DNA of 64,000 nt from Neorhizobium huautlense (GTDB taxonomy: Bacteria > Pseudomonadota > Alphaproteobacteria > Rhizobiales > Rhizobiaceae). The notes under the pieces are model-generated. The model saw only the letters and a list, made by a program, of their open reading frames with translations, did not search any database and was not told the origin of the DNA. The translations under genes and the position numbers were made by a program. Where the stretch lies: the NCBI RefSeq assembly GCF_002968575.1, contig NZ_PVBM01000016.1, positions 62,001-126,000 on the forward strand. The letters are read 5' to 3'. The first letter of the stretch is position 1, and the number at the start of each line of letters is the position of its first letter. This document shows positions 1 to 8,909 of the stretch, in pieces.

Positions 1-1
1 G

Positions 2-1900
2 GCCCTGATCGAGGGGTGGAAGCACGGCCTCAGGAACTGCTGGTGGATCGTGGATTACAACCGCCAGTCACTGGACGCTGTGGTCCGCGAAGGGCTCTGG
101 GAGCGCTTCGAACAGATATTCAGAAACTTTGGCTGGGACGTCGTGATCCTGCGCCACGGCTCTTTGCAAGAAGCTGCCTTTGCCGAGCCAGGTGGGGACA
201 AGCTGCGGCAGTGGATCGAGAAGTGTCCGAACCAGCTTTATTCAGCCCTGACCTTCCAGGGTGGCGCGGCGTGGCGAAAGCGGCTGCTGGACGAGATCGG
301 CGACCAGGGGCCGGTGACTGCGCTCATCGAGCGACGTTCCGACGAGGAATTGCATGCGCTCATGGTCAATCTCGGGGGGCACGATCTGCCGTGCCTGCTT
401 GAAGCATTCGAACAGGCCTCGCGGCACGACCGTCCAGTCTGTTTTATCTGCTACACGATCAAGGGCTACGGCCTGCCACTGGCAGGCCACAAGGATAACC
501 ATGCCGGGCAAATGACCCCAGGTCAGATGGAAAATTTTCGCCAGCGGATGGCTGTTCAGCCTGGGCAGGAGTGGGAAAAATGGGCCGCGGCCACCATTCC
601 GGCTGATGAGCTCGACGCGTTTGTCGCTCAAGTACCGTTCTTCAGGGAGGGCCGCCGTAGGCTCTCCGCCCCGGCTATCCCCGTCCCTCCTGCACTCACT
701 TCGCCTGGCCAGCCGGGCAAGCTGCTGTCAACCCAAATGGGCTTTGGCCAGATCCTCAACGATGTCGCGCGTGATGACACACCGCTTGCCGAGCGCATTG
801 TGACGACCTCCCCAGACGTAACAGTTTCGACCAATCTTGGCCCCTGGGTCAATCGGCGTGGTCTCTTTGCCCGCGAAAGTATGGCCGACATCTTCAAGTC
901 AGAACGGATACCGTCGACCTATAGCTGGGAGTTCGGTCCAAAAGGCCAGCATCTCGAACTGGGTATCGCTGAATCTAACCTGATGATCATGCTCGGGGCT
1001 CTCGGTCTTTCGCATTCGATCAACGGCGCCCGGCTCCTGCCCATAGGCACTGTCTATGATCCATTCATCTACCGCTCCGCTGATCAATTGAACTACGCCT
1101 GCTACCAGGATGCGCGCTTCCTCCTGGTCGCGACCCCGTCCGGCGTCACGCTTGCTCCGGAAGGCGGAGCGCACCAGTCGATCGGCACGCCATTGATCGG
1201 GATGGCTCAGGACGGGCTCTGTGCATTCGAGCCCGCATTTGTTGACGAGCTATCTGTCATCATGCGGTTCGCCTTCGACTACATGCAGCGCGACGGTGAC
1301 GGTGATCCGGATGAGACAACGTGGTTGCGCGATCAGACGGGCGGATCCGTCTATCTCCGTCTCTCGACACGCCCGCTGGAACAGCCAGCACGACCGATGA
1401 ATTCTGACCTGGAACAAGACATCATCAACGGAGCCTACTGGTTGCGTCGGCCCGGACCAAATGCCAGCGTGATCATTGCCTACCAGGGTGTCGTCGCACC
1501 CGAGGCGATTGCCGCGACAGGTCTGCTCGCCGAAGATCGACGCGATGTCGGATTGCTGGCAATCACGTCAGCAGATCGGCTCAATGCCGGGTGGCAGGCA
1601 GCAGAGCGCGCCCGGCAGCGCGGCGCTGCCGGCGCGATTAGCCACGTCGAACGCCTGCTGGCGCCGTTGTCACGCGATTGTGGGATTGTCACGGTCATCG
1701 ACGGGCATCCCGCTACGCTCTCCTGGCTTGGCGGCGTTTATGGTCACCGTGTAAAGTCTTTGGGTGTCGAGCATTTCGGGCAGACCGGGACAATCGCGGA
1801 TCTTTACCGGCATCATGGTCTCGATACCAACGCAATCATGCACGCGGCTCAAGCGGTGAGCGGTGGAAGGACCGTACGCTATCTCCAGGCGCTTTCATGA
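2..1900 (+). CDS. AceE/transketolase-type E1 dehydrogenase, 5'-truncated by window edge
   Basis: The reading frame is open from the first bases, so the N-terminus and the first part of the thiamine-diphosphate domain lie outside the window. The visible 633 codons resemble homodimeric pyruvate dehydrogenase E1 (AceE) and related transketolase-fold proteins. Visible marks include WWIVDYNRQSLD at the start, YSWEFGPKGQHLELGIAE in the pyrimidine-binding domain, and PEGGAHQSI further on. Such enzymes use ThDP to decarboxylate a 2-oxo acid, or transfer a two-carbon unit. No E2 or E3 gene is seen here, so the physiological substrate is unknown. It converges on the transporter operon that follows. The family call is firm; calling it pyruvate dehydrogenase itself is less sure. 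Confidence 0.75.
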   Translation, partial: ALIEGWKHGLRNCWWIVDYNRQSLDAVVREGLWERFEQIFRNFGWDVVILRHGSLQEAAFAEPGGDKLRQWIEKCPNQLYSALTFQGGAAWRKRLLDEIGDQGPVTALIERRSDEELHALMVNLGGHDLPCLLEAFEQASRHDRPVCFICYTIKGYGLPLAGHKDNHAGQMTPGQMENFRQRMAVQPGQEWEKWAAATIPADELDAFVAQVPFFREGRRRLSAPAIPVPPALTSPGQPGKLLSTQMGFGQILNDVARDDTPLAERIVTTSPDVTVSTNLGPWVNRRGLFARESMADIFKSERIPSTYSWEFGPKGQHLELGIAESNLMIMLGALGLSHSINGARLLPIGTVYDPFIYRSADQLNYACYQDARFLLVATPSGVTLAPEGGAHQSIGTPLIGMAQDGLCAFEPAFVDELSVIMRFAFDYMQRDGDGDPDETTWLRDQTGGSVYLRLSTRPLEQPARPMNSDLEQDIINGAYWLRRPGPNASVIIAYQGVVAPEAIAATGLLAEDRRDVGLLAITSADRLNAGWQAAERARQRGAAGAISHVERLLAPLSRDCGIVTVIDGHPATLSWLGGVYGHRVKSLGVEHFGQTGTIADLYRHHGLDTNAIMHAAQAVSGGRTVRYLQALS

Positions 1901-2166
1901 AGACTGAATTCTGCCCTCCAAATAACTTCTGGGTTCAAAGGTCCGTGTCGGGGGAAGTCGTGACAGATGATTGATCGCGGTGCTTGCGAGGCACCATCCT
2001 GAAGAAAGTGGTCCCACGCATTGCTGAAAGGCAGTCCGTTCACAACGAGCTGATCGAGCGGCTGTCAGGGTAGCCGCTTGATCATTCGGCGGTCGAGCCG
2101 CTTCCTTCTCGACGTATGGACGAAAACTTGGGAAGCAAGCCGGCAGCAGCCCTCAACTCGTCGTTC

Positions 2167-2898
2167 TCAGACTGCTTCGGCGTGGGCGCCCAGATAGATT
2201 TTGCCGACAACGGGATTGTTCATGATGCTCTCGGCGCTCCCATCGATTTGATTTTTTCCCTCAGCAAGAATGTAACAGCGATCCGAGATTTCGAGCGCTT
2301 TATGAGCGTTCTGTTCGACCAGCAACACGCCCACGCCTTGTCGATGGCTTATCTGGCGTATGTGCTGGAACACTTCATCTGTTGCCTTGGGAGACAGACC
2401 CGCACTCGGCTCGTCGAGCAGCAAGACCGAAGGGCCAGCCATAAGGGCCCTGCCCAGTGCCACGACCTGCTGCTGGCCACCGCTGAGCTTGCCGGCGGTC
2501 GCGGTCCAGTAGTCGGCCAGGCTGGGCAATATTTCACGCACCGCCGCCTGCCGCTCCTTGACGGAACCCGGGACGGCAAACAGGCCCATGCGCAGGTTTT
2601 CTTCGACGCTCATCGTGGCGAAGACATTGCGCACCTGGGGGACATAGCCGAGACCGGATCGTAAGCGGTCACGGGTGGGGGCATTGGTTATGTCGATCCC
2701 CTTCAGCCTGATGGTTCCACCTTTCGGCTTCAACAGACCCGCAAGCGTCTTCAACATGGTTGACTTGCCGCAGCCATTCGGACCGATGATGGTGACGATC
2801 TCACCCGCGGCCAAGTTGAGGCTCACGCCATGCAGGATCTGCATCTCGCCGTAACCGGCGACTAGGGCCTCTGCCGTCAAAATAATATTCTCGTTCAT
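2167..2898 (-). CDS. livF: Branched-chain amino acid-type ABC transporter ATPase (LivF-like)
   Basis: This is a cytoplasmic ATPase subunit of 243 residues, typical for LivF. Walker A is GPNGCGKST at residues 39-47, the ABC signature LSGGQ is at 138-142, and Walker B LLLDEP is at 159-164. It is the last gene of the minus-strand importer set. Its start overlaps the stop of the LivG-like gene by four bases, which indicates translational coupling. With LivG, LivM, LivH and the periplasmic binding protein it would drive import of an amino acid or a small carboxylic acid. This transporter family also handles aromatic acids and amides, so the ligand cannot be named from sequence. Confidence 0.92.
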   Translation of the reverse strand: MNENIILTAEALVAGYGEMQILHGVSLNLAAGEIVTIIGPNGCGKSTMLKTLAGLLKPKGGTIRLKGIDITNAPTRDRLRSGLGYVPQVRNVFATMSVEENLRMGLFAVPGSVKERQAAVREILPSLADYWTATAGKLSGGQQQVVALGRALMAGPSVLLLDEPSAGLSPKATDEVFQHIRQISHRQGVGVLLVEQNAHKALEISDRCYILAEGKNQIDGSAESIMNNPVVGKIYLGAHAEAV

Positions 2899-3665
2899 GC
2901 GCTCACCCCTCCAAGGTAGGCGTCCAGCACTTCCTTGTTCGATTGGATCTCAGCAGGCGTGCCCGCGGCAATCACCTGCCCCCTGTCCATGACGATCACC
3001 CGCTCACAAAGCTCCATGATGACAGTCATGTTATGCTCGATGATCAACAGGGTCACACCAGAGGCGTGAATGCGTCTGAGAACTGACATCAAATGCCGTA
3101 TGAGGGTCGGATTGACGCCCGCGGTAGGCTCATCGAGCAGCAACAACTTGGGGTCAGCCATCAGGCAGCGGGCAAGTTCAAGAAGCTTCTTCTGACCACC
3201 AGAAAGTAGGGCTGCAGGGTGTTGAGCCTTTTCACCCAAGCCGACCATTTCCAAGACACCCTGCGCCTTCTGAAGGTTGATCCTTTCTTCCTCGTGCACG
3301 CGCTTGCCGGGCAAGAGGACCGACCGCACCTGGTCGCCGAACTGCCGCTCGGGCACCAGCAGGAGGTTCTCAAGCACGGTCATCTGTTTGAGTTCGCGCG
3401 GAATCTGAAACGTGCGGCGAAGACCGAGCCGGGCGATTTCGTGTGCACTCAGCTTTTCGATGTGGTTCCCATCGAACAGGACCTCGCCACTGTCGGGGCG
3501 AACGAAACCACTGACCAAACTGAAAAGGGTGGACTTACCGGCTCCGTTTGGCCCGACGAGCCCGGTTATGCTGCCGGCGCGGACGGAGAACCGACATTTG
3601 TTGACGGCCTGCAGGCCTCCAAAACGCCGGCTGACGTCCTTGATCTCGAGTATCTGTTTCATCAT
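2895..3665 (-). CDS. livG: Branched-chain amino acid-type ABC transporter ATPase (LivG-like)
   Basis: This is the second ATPase of the importer, 256 residues. Walker A GPNGAGKST is at residues 38-46, the signature LSGGQ at 154-158 and Walker B LLLLDEP at 174-180. The long insertion between the Q-loop and the signature, together with the C-terminal YLG, is typical of LivG rather than LivF. Two adjacent ATG codons can serve as start (3663-3665 and 3660-3662), and they overlap the stop of the upstream permease gene. The gene is therefore part of a tightly coupled operon with livM upstream and livF downstream. Confidence 0.92.
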   Translation of the reverse strand: MMKQILEIKDVSRRFGGLQAVNKCRFSVRAGSITGLVGPNGAGKSTLFSLVSGFVRPDSGEVLFDGNHIEKLSAHEIARLGLRRTFQIPRELKQMTVLENLLLVPERQFGDQVRSVLLPGKRVHEEERINLQKAQGVLEMVGLGEKAQHPAALLSGGQKKLLELARCLMADPKLLLLDEPTAGVNPTLIRHLMSVLRRIHASGVTLLIIEHNMTVIMELCERVIVMDRGQVIAAGTPAEIQSNKEVLDAYLGGVSA

Positions 3666-4528
3666 GGCCTCCCCGGGCGGTAGCGAACCATTACGATCGC
3701 GATCAGTGCAAGTCCGAGCACCATCAGGCGCAGTGCTGCCAACTCAACACCATCGACAAATGTGATGTAGTCCTTGAGGAGGCGCGTCCCTTCAAGAAGC
3801 GCAGCAACCAGAGCCGTGCTCAGGAGAGTTGCCACGCTCGAGCCCTGGGCGCCAATCAACACGGCCGCAAGGACGTAAATGCTCACGTTCGGACCAAACA
3901 TGTCCGGCGAAATGTAGCTGAGGTAGCTGGCAAAAAACGCACCACCCAAGCCAGCCAAAGCTGCCCCCAACAGGAATGCTTTTGTCTTGTATGCCAGGGC
4001 GACCTTGCCGACGGAGGTGACGACGCCCTCGTCCTCCCGGATCGCCTTGAGCGTCCGCCCGATGGGGTAACGCTCGATACGCCGGGTGAACCAGAATGCG
4101 AAAGCAAGCGCGAGTGCCGTGACGATCAGAAAGGAAGTCTCCGATCCAAGTCCGGGAAATGATGCTGGACGCGGTACGCCTGCAACCCCGTCAGGTCCCC
4201 CTGCCAGCCATTTCTCATTCAGCAGGACCAACCTGACGAACTCGCTGAAACCGAGTGTTACGATGGCGAGATAATCCTCCCGCAGACGCGGTGTGAACAT
4301 TGCAACGGCGGCGCCGAAGACACCGCTCAAGGTCGTCGCCACTGCGACCGCCAGCAAGAAGGGGACACCCGCTTTCGAAAGAAGGGCGAACGTGTACGCG
4401 CCGACTGCGAAAAATGCGACCTGACCCAAATTGATAAGCCCGGTCAGGCCCCATTGGATGTTGAGACCGAGCGCCACAAATCCGTAGATGCCGGCAAAAA
4501 TCAGGATAGCGATGAGATAGTCGATCAT
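3662..4528 (-). CDS. livM: ABC transporter permease (LivM-like)
   Basis: This is a membrane permease of 288 residues, with about eight to ten hydrophobic segments spread over its length. It has the LivM-type motif GLNIQWGLTGLINLGQVAFF near residues 22-41 and a cytoplasmic EAA-like loop around RTLKAIREDEGVVTSVGK, which contacts the ATPases. It sits between the LivH-like and LivG-like genes with a 3-nt gap and a 4-nt overlap. It forms the membrane channel together with LivH. It is somewhat shorter than E. coli LivM, as is common in rhizobia. Confidence 0.9.
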   Translation of the reverse strand: MIDYLIAILIFAGIYGFVALGLNIQWGLTGLINLGQVAFFAVGAYTFALLSKAGVPFLLAVAVATTLSGVFGAAVAMFTPRLREDYLAIVTLGFSEFVRLVLLNEKWLAGGPDGVAGVPRPASFPGLGSETSFLIVTALALAFAFWFTRRIERYPIGRTLKAIREDEGVVTSVGKVALAYKTKAFLLGAALAGLGGAFFASYLSYISPDMFGPNVSIYVLAAVLIGAQGSSVATLLSTALVAALLEGTRLLKDYITFVDGVELAALRLMVLGLALIAIVMVRYRPGRP

Positions 4529-4531
4529 GGC

Positions 4532-5386
4532 TTAGCTCCTGGATTTCACGAGGCCGCTTGGGCGAACCAGCAAGACGAGGGTAAGTACGAGAAATGCCAG
4601 TGCGGTTTTGTAGCTCGATGGCAGGATGAAGAGGCTGAACTCTGACGTCAGGCCCACCAGTACCGCGGCAAGTGCTGCACCGACAACGCTCCCAAGACCG
4701 CCCAGAATCGCGACTGCGAAAAGGGGTATCAGGACGCGCCAGCCAAGAAGCGGATTAAGAGACGTCTCGGTGGCCAGCACAATTCCGCCTACGGCAGCGA
4801 GGAAGCCGGCTGCGAACAAGACGGCGCCATAAACCCGTTCAGGCTGGACGCCTGTCACGATGGCAAGCTCGGGATTGGTCGACGTCGCTCTTACCGCGCG
4901 ACCAAACTCGGTGTAGCGCAGACCTAGAAAAACCCCTGCAAGAATGACGACGACAAGCCCGATAATTGCAGCTTGCACCGGCGTGATGATGAAGCCGGCA
5001 ATGATGAACGGACGCATCGGCAGGATCGGGAACTGCAGGTTTCCGTTGCCCCATCCGAAACGGACGAAATTTTGTAGGACCAGCATCAGCCCCAAGGAAA
5101 GCAACACCGGCGGGAGAATTCCAGCCTTCCGCACGAAGCGGAAAGCCGTCTGGTCGACCGCAAGCGCGATAAGGCCTGTAACGACCGCCGCCAGAAGCCC
5201 AGCCGCCCACAGCGGCAATGAGAAACCGCAGAGAAGAAGCGTGAGATAGGCCCCGAGCGTCATGAACTCGGGGATGGCAAAATTGGGATAGCGGAGCACA
5301 CCGTAGATGAGCGAGATGGCTGCCGCCGGCAGACTCCATATCGCAGCCATCACGAGCGCCGAGATGAGGTAGATCTTGAATTCCAT
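4532..5386 (-). CDS. livH: ABC transporter permease (LivH-like)
   Basis: This is a permease of 284 residues, highly hydrophobic throughout. The N-terminal segment ISLIYGVLRYPNFAIPEFMT is the usual LivH signature. A cytoplasmic loop (FGRAVRATSTNPELAIVTGV) corresponds to the EAA motif that couples to the ATPase. It follows the binding-protein gene by 57 nt and precedes LivM by 3 nt, the classic Liv order. It acts in the inner membrane as one half of the translocation pathway. Confidence 0.9.
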   Translation of the reverse strand: MEFKIYLISALVMAAIWSLPAAAISLIYGVLRYPNFAIPEFMTLGAYLTLLLCGFSLPLWAAGLLAAVVTGLIALAVDQTAFRFVRKAGILPPVLLSLGLMLVLQNFVRFGWGNGNLQFPILPMRPFIIAGFIITPVQAAIIGLVVVILAGVFLGLRYTEFGRAVRATSTNPELAIVTGVQPERVYGAVLFAAGFLAAVGGIVLATETSLNPLLGWRVLIPLFAVAILGGLGSVVGAALAAVLVGLTSEFSLFILPSSYKTALAFLVLTLVLLVRPSGLVKSRS

Positions 5387-5443
5387 CGTGGCGTTACCTT
5401 CGGCTGAAGGCGCCGCACCAATGCGGCGCCTTGATCGATGCGA

Positions 5444-6691
5444 TTAAAACTGCACTTCGCTGATCTTGCCGACAGGAGCGGTCTTGCCGTCCTTGACTTC
5501 AGAAACGCGGAAGTTCGCCTTTGCAATGTTGCCGTTGGCATCGAAGTCGAGTGGGCCTGAAGCACCGTCGTAGTCGATGCGCTCGCCTCTTCGCAGCGCT
5601 GCCACCCCTTCGGCAAACGACGTGACCTTGGTGCCGCCAGTGCCGGTGATCTCACGGATCGCCTTGTCGAGCGCCTTGCCGTCTGTCGACTTTGCCGCCT
5701 CAATCGCAAGCGCAAGAATGACCATTTCGTCATAGGCCTGAGCGCCGAAGGAATAGTAGCGATCAGAGCCCAGCTGTTTTGCCAGCCTCTGATAGGCGGG
5801 CGAGTCCTCAGAGACACCCTCCTCGACCAGAAGCAGCCCATCCGCAGCAGGACCTGCATTCTTGATCAGGTCCGCACTGACCGAAAAGCCCGGGACGATG
5901 AATCGGGTGGTGAGACCGGACTGATAAGCAGCCTTCAAGATCGCGATCGTGTCCGGTTCATAGCCAGAGATGTGAACGAAGTCGGGCTGGTCAGACAGGA
6001 CGCGCGCAACTTCCGTGGTGAAAGTCGTCTGCTCCTCGTTATACGTGACGAAGCTCGTGATCTGGCCGCCGCGCTCTTCGAAGCGCTGCTTGAGAGCGTC
6101 GACCGTGCTCTGGGTGAAGGGTACGTTGAGGCCGAGGACCGCGGCCTTTTTCCAGCCTTCCTGGGCGGCGTATTCGGCGTAAGCCTTGCCGAACAGAAGG
6201 TCGTCCGGTTCAAGGCGGAAGACATGTCCCTTCTTTTGGACTTCCGTAATACGGCTCGCACCCGAATTGGACAGCAGGATCAAGCCCTTTTCCTGGACAA
6301 TGGGTGCTACGGCAAGCGTGACGCTGCTTGCCCAGGTTCCAAAGATTGCGCTCACCTTGTCTACGTCGACGAGCTTACGCGCAGCGCGAACGCCCGCTTC
6401 AGCGTTGGTCTCGTCGTTCTCCTCAACGAGTCTGATCTTGCGACCCAAGGGTCCGCCGGCCGCGTTGATCTCCTCAAGTGCAACTTTCGCCGAAGCCAGC
6501 ATTTCCTGGCCAAAAGGGCCACCAGCACCAGACAGAGGCATCAGTGCCCCCAACACGATCTCGCTGTCGTCGGCCGCCGCTGGGCTCGGGCCGAGCAAAG
6601 CGCCAATGGCCGCTGCACTGACGCAGGCTGCCAGGAAGAGACGTCGTGAAGACATTGCCCAGCCAGTGGATTTCATCTCTGCATTTGTCAT
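5444..6691 (-). CDS. Periplasmic branched-chain amino acid-type substrate-binding protein with Tat-like signal
   Basis: This is a 415-residue periplasmic binding protein of the LivK/Peripla_BP_6 type (IVLGALMPLSGAGGPFGQEM, then AGVRAARKLVDVDKVSAIFG). I chose the ATG at 6691 because GAGGGA lies about 10 nt upstream; a longer frame to 6739 lacks such a site. The N-terminus contains SRRLFL followed by a hydrophobic stretch ending in AAA, which resembles a twin-arginine signal. It heads the importer operon and is probably the most expressed gene of it. Downstream enzymes in the same orientation suggest that the ligand is a short hydroxy, oxo or amide compound, but this is inference. Confidence 0.9.
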   Translation of the reverse strand: MTNAEMKSTGWAMSSRRLFLAACVSAAAIGALLGPSPAAADDSEIVLGALMPLSGAGGPFGQEMLASAKVALEEINAAGGPLGRKIRLVEENDETNAEAGVRAARKLVDVDKVSAIFGTWASSVTLAVAPIVQEKGLILLSNSGASRITEVQKKGHVFRLEPDDLLFGKAYAEYAAQEGWKKAAVLGLNVPFTQSTVDALKQRFEERGGQITSFVTYNEEQTTFTTEVARVLSDQPDFVHISGYEPDTIAILKAAYQSGLTTRFIVPGFSVSADLIKNAGPAADGLLLVEEGVSEDSPAYQRLAKQLGSDRYYSFGAQAYDEMVILALAIEAAKSTDGKALDKAIREITGTGGTKVTSFAEGVAALRRGERIDYDGASGPLDFDANGNIAKANFRVSEVKDGKTAPVGKISEVQF

Positions 6692-6825
6692 TTTTGGAGT
6701 TCCCTCTGTTGAATTTATGCTGATTAAGATGCGCTGCAACAGACGCCTTGGGCGGCGTCACCTTTACCTCCTTCTTCGCTCAAACTGGCGCGGTTCCTCG
6801 TCACGCCACTGGTTGCGGTGAGATC

Positions 6826-7986
6826 TCAGAAGCCGATGTCACGCGGGAAGTCCGTGGTATTTCTGGCGCCGGTCTCCGTGATAAGCATCACATCGGAGTG
6901 ACGGAAGCCGCCGACGCCCGGGATGTAGACTGCCGGCTCCACCGAATTCACCATGTTGGCCATGAGCTTTCCGGAGTTGTAGACCCGCAGTTCTCCGCGC
7001 TCTTCGCGTCCGCCAGCGCCAATCATGATACCAAGAGCATGTCCGGTCCCGTGACGTACGTATCCGTCAAGGTCGAACTTGCGAAAAATCTCGCGCTCCA
7101 TGAGGGCCATGTCCGACATCGTGACGCCGGGCTTGAGAGCCGCCTTGATCGTATCGAAGGCTTCATTCACGACATCAAGAGGCTTCTTCTGAGCAGGCGT
7201 CGGTTCGCCGAATACGAAGGTGCGCTCAAGTTCGGTGCAGTAGCCCCACATGACGGGGAAGACGTTCAATGCAACCAGATCACCGCGCTTCAGGCGCCGG
7301 CTGGTGGGGTGCAGATGCGGCGTGAGTGTATGATCGCCAAACTGAGCGTAAGCATAGGTGCTTGTGAGGCCATTGATCGACAATGCACCCATGGCCTTGT
7401 TGGTCTCAGCAACCGCGTGCGCGGCAACGGCGAGTTCCGTAACGTTCTCATGGAGGGCTTCCAGGAAAGCATTTGCGCCAATTTTTGCCAATTGGCCGCC
7501 GAGCTCAAGAAGACGAACTTCTTCGTCTGACTTGATGAGGCGCAGTTCTTCTATCAGAGGACTGATTTCAACAAATTCGGCCGTTGAGAATCGGGCCTTC
7601 AGAGCGCGATGGACGCCGACCGGCATCAGCGCCTCTTCGATCCCGATCCGAACCGAACCTGAGCTCTTTCGGGCAATGAAATCGGCGCACATCTTGAGGC
7701 TGCTATGAACGACATTTTCATCATCTCCATAGGCAAGCACCTCGTCAAAAACGCTATGAGCCTCCATGGTCTCTTTTTCGAGCGCCGCACCGCAAACGGC
7801 ACTGGCGCCTGAGACGGGCAAGACGGCCCACATGGGCCGGCCCCACTCAGAAAGGAGAGGGACGCCACTCATGTAGAAGACGCTGTCAGCCGTGTGCATG
7901 AACGCGAAGTCGATGTTTGCCGCCGCAAGTTTCTGGCGCAGCGCGTCGATGCGTCGCATCATTTCGGATTTTGAAAAATAGGTCAT
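6826..7986 (-). CDS. M24 (pita-bread) family peptidase/creatinase-like protein with altered metal ligands
   Basis: This 386-residue protein has the two-domain layout of aminopeptidase P and creatinase: an N-terminal domain with FAFMHTADSVFYMSG and a C-terminal pita-bread domain. The usual five metal ligands (D, D, H, E, E) are only partly kept. The first Asp position reads VALN, the second reads CTELERTF, the His is present in GTGHALG, the first Glu is present in SVEPAVY, and the last Glu is replaced in RHSDVML. This pattern argues against a normal dimetal peptidase and towards a creatinase-like, metal-independent hydrolase or a changed metal site. It lies between the importer and the hydratase gene, so it may hydrolyse the imported compound. 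Confidence 0.8.
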   Translation of the reverse strand: MTYFSKSEMMRRIDALRQKLAAANIDFAFMHTADSVFYMSGVPLLSEWGRPMWAVLPVSGASAVCGAALEKETMEAHSVFDEVLAYGDDENVVHSSLKMCADFIARKSSGSVRIGIEEALMPVGVHRALKARFSTAEFVEISPLIEELRLIKSDEEVRLLELGGQLAKIGANAFLEALHENVTELAVAAHAVAETNKAMGALSINGLTSTYAYAQFGDHTLTPHLHPTSRRLKRGDLVALNVFPVMWGYCTELERTFVFGEPTPAQKKPLDVVNEAFDTIKAALKPGVTMSDMALMEREIFRKFDLDGYVRHGTGHALGIMIGAGGREERGELRVYNSGKLMANMVNSVEPAVYIPGVGGFRHSDVMLITETGARNTTDFPRDIGF

Positions 7987-8043
7987 TCCCCTTTTCTCCT
8001 TTTCTTGATTGCCGTGGTTAATCCCAACTGGCTGGTGAGTCCG

Positions 8044-8856
8044 TTAGACAAGCTCCAGACAGATATCCTCAAACGCTATGCCTGAGGTTGTCGCTTTCCA
8101 TCGCTGGCCGGACTTCGCGGGCAATGCGACCGTCAGGGTTCCGGTGGTAACAATGTCGCCGGACGCCAGCGGCTGACCACCAAAGCGCTCCAGTTCACGC
8201 ACGAGATAGCGGAATGCCTTGATCGGACCTCCGAGGACCTGAGCCCCACCTCCCGTCGCCGAAGACCCCTCGTCGCCAAACAAGGTGGCGGAAAAGCTCT
8301 CAAGTTGGAGCGCCCATTTCTTACGATCACCGGCGATCTGGTGTCGCTCGCCAAGAAGCAAGGCAACGTGCACGCCAGTAGCAGCACCATCGGCGACCTT
8401 GAACTGCCAATCCGGAAAGATTGAAGTGCACACCTCGAAGTCGAGAGCGACCCAATCCACACATTCCAGCAGTTCTTCTTCATTCATCTGGCTGTTCGGG
8501 GCGGCCTTCAGACCGAGCGCAACCTCGGCTTCCATGCGCACATTGGGCCAATTGCGGACGTCAAGCGTTTTCGTCTCGCTCAGTTCGAAGGTTGTTGAAT
8601 CGTAAAGATAATTCCAGAGAGGTCCAGTTATGCCGTAACCTTCCCAGGCAGCAGAGTTTGTAAATCCGATCTTGCGACCGATAACTCTTTCGCCATTTGC
8701 TTCTCTCCGGCGGCGGATATCCTCCACCACCCAGTAGGAATCCGCGAGTTCGAAGTCGGGATGGCGCTGTGAAAAGGGCACGACCTCGGCGAGGACGCCA
8801 CGCGTACGAAACACTTCCTCGGCTATTTCAGATCTGATAGGATTTGGCAGAGCCAT
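8044..8856 (-). CDS. 2-keto-4-pentenoate hydratase / fumarylacetoacetate hydrolase-family protein
   Basis: The predicted product has 270 residues and resembles 2-hydroxypenta-2,4-dienoate hydratases and 2-oxohepta-3-ene-dioate hydratases (MhpD/HpcG type). Visible marks are GRKIGFTN near residue 60 and an acidic metal-binding segment, VRMEAEVALGL, near residue 105. The start at 8856 is supported by GGAGG about 6 nt upstream; the frame extends to 8943 without such support. Members of this family add water to, or decarboxylate, short dienoic acids. It lies between the M24-like gene and an aldehyde dehydrogenase in one minus-strand run. The exact substrate is open. Confidence 0.8.
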   Translation of the reverse strand: MALPNPIRSEIAEEVFRTRGVLAEVVPFSQRHPDFELADSYWVVEDIRRRREANGERVIGRKIGFTNSAAWEGYGITGPLWNYLYDSTTFELSETKTLDVRNWPNVRMEAEVALGLKAAPNSQMNEEELLECVDWVALDFEVCTSIFPDWQFKVADGAATGVHVALLLGERHQIAGDRKKWALQLESFSATLFGDEGSSATGGGAQVLGGPIKAFRYLVRELERFGGQPLASGDIVTTGTLTVALPAKSGQRWKATTSGIAFEDICLELV

Positions 8857-8909
8857 GTTGTCCTCCGTTAATTCGTTCCGCTGAGCAATCTCAGAATCGA
8901 CGCTTGCTG

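Noticed and set aside
2116-2664. 182-codon plus-strand frame across the LivF-like gene
   Set aside because: Antisense to a complete ABC ATPase with Walker and signature motifs.
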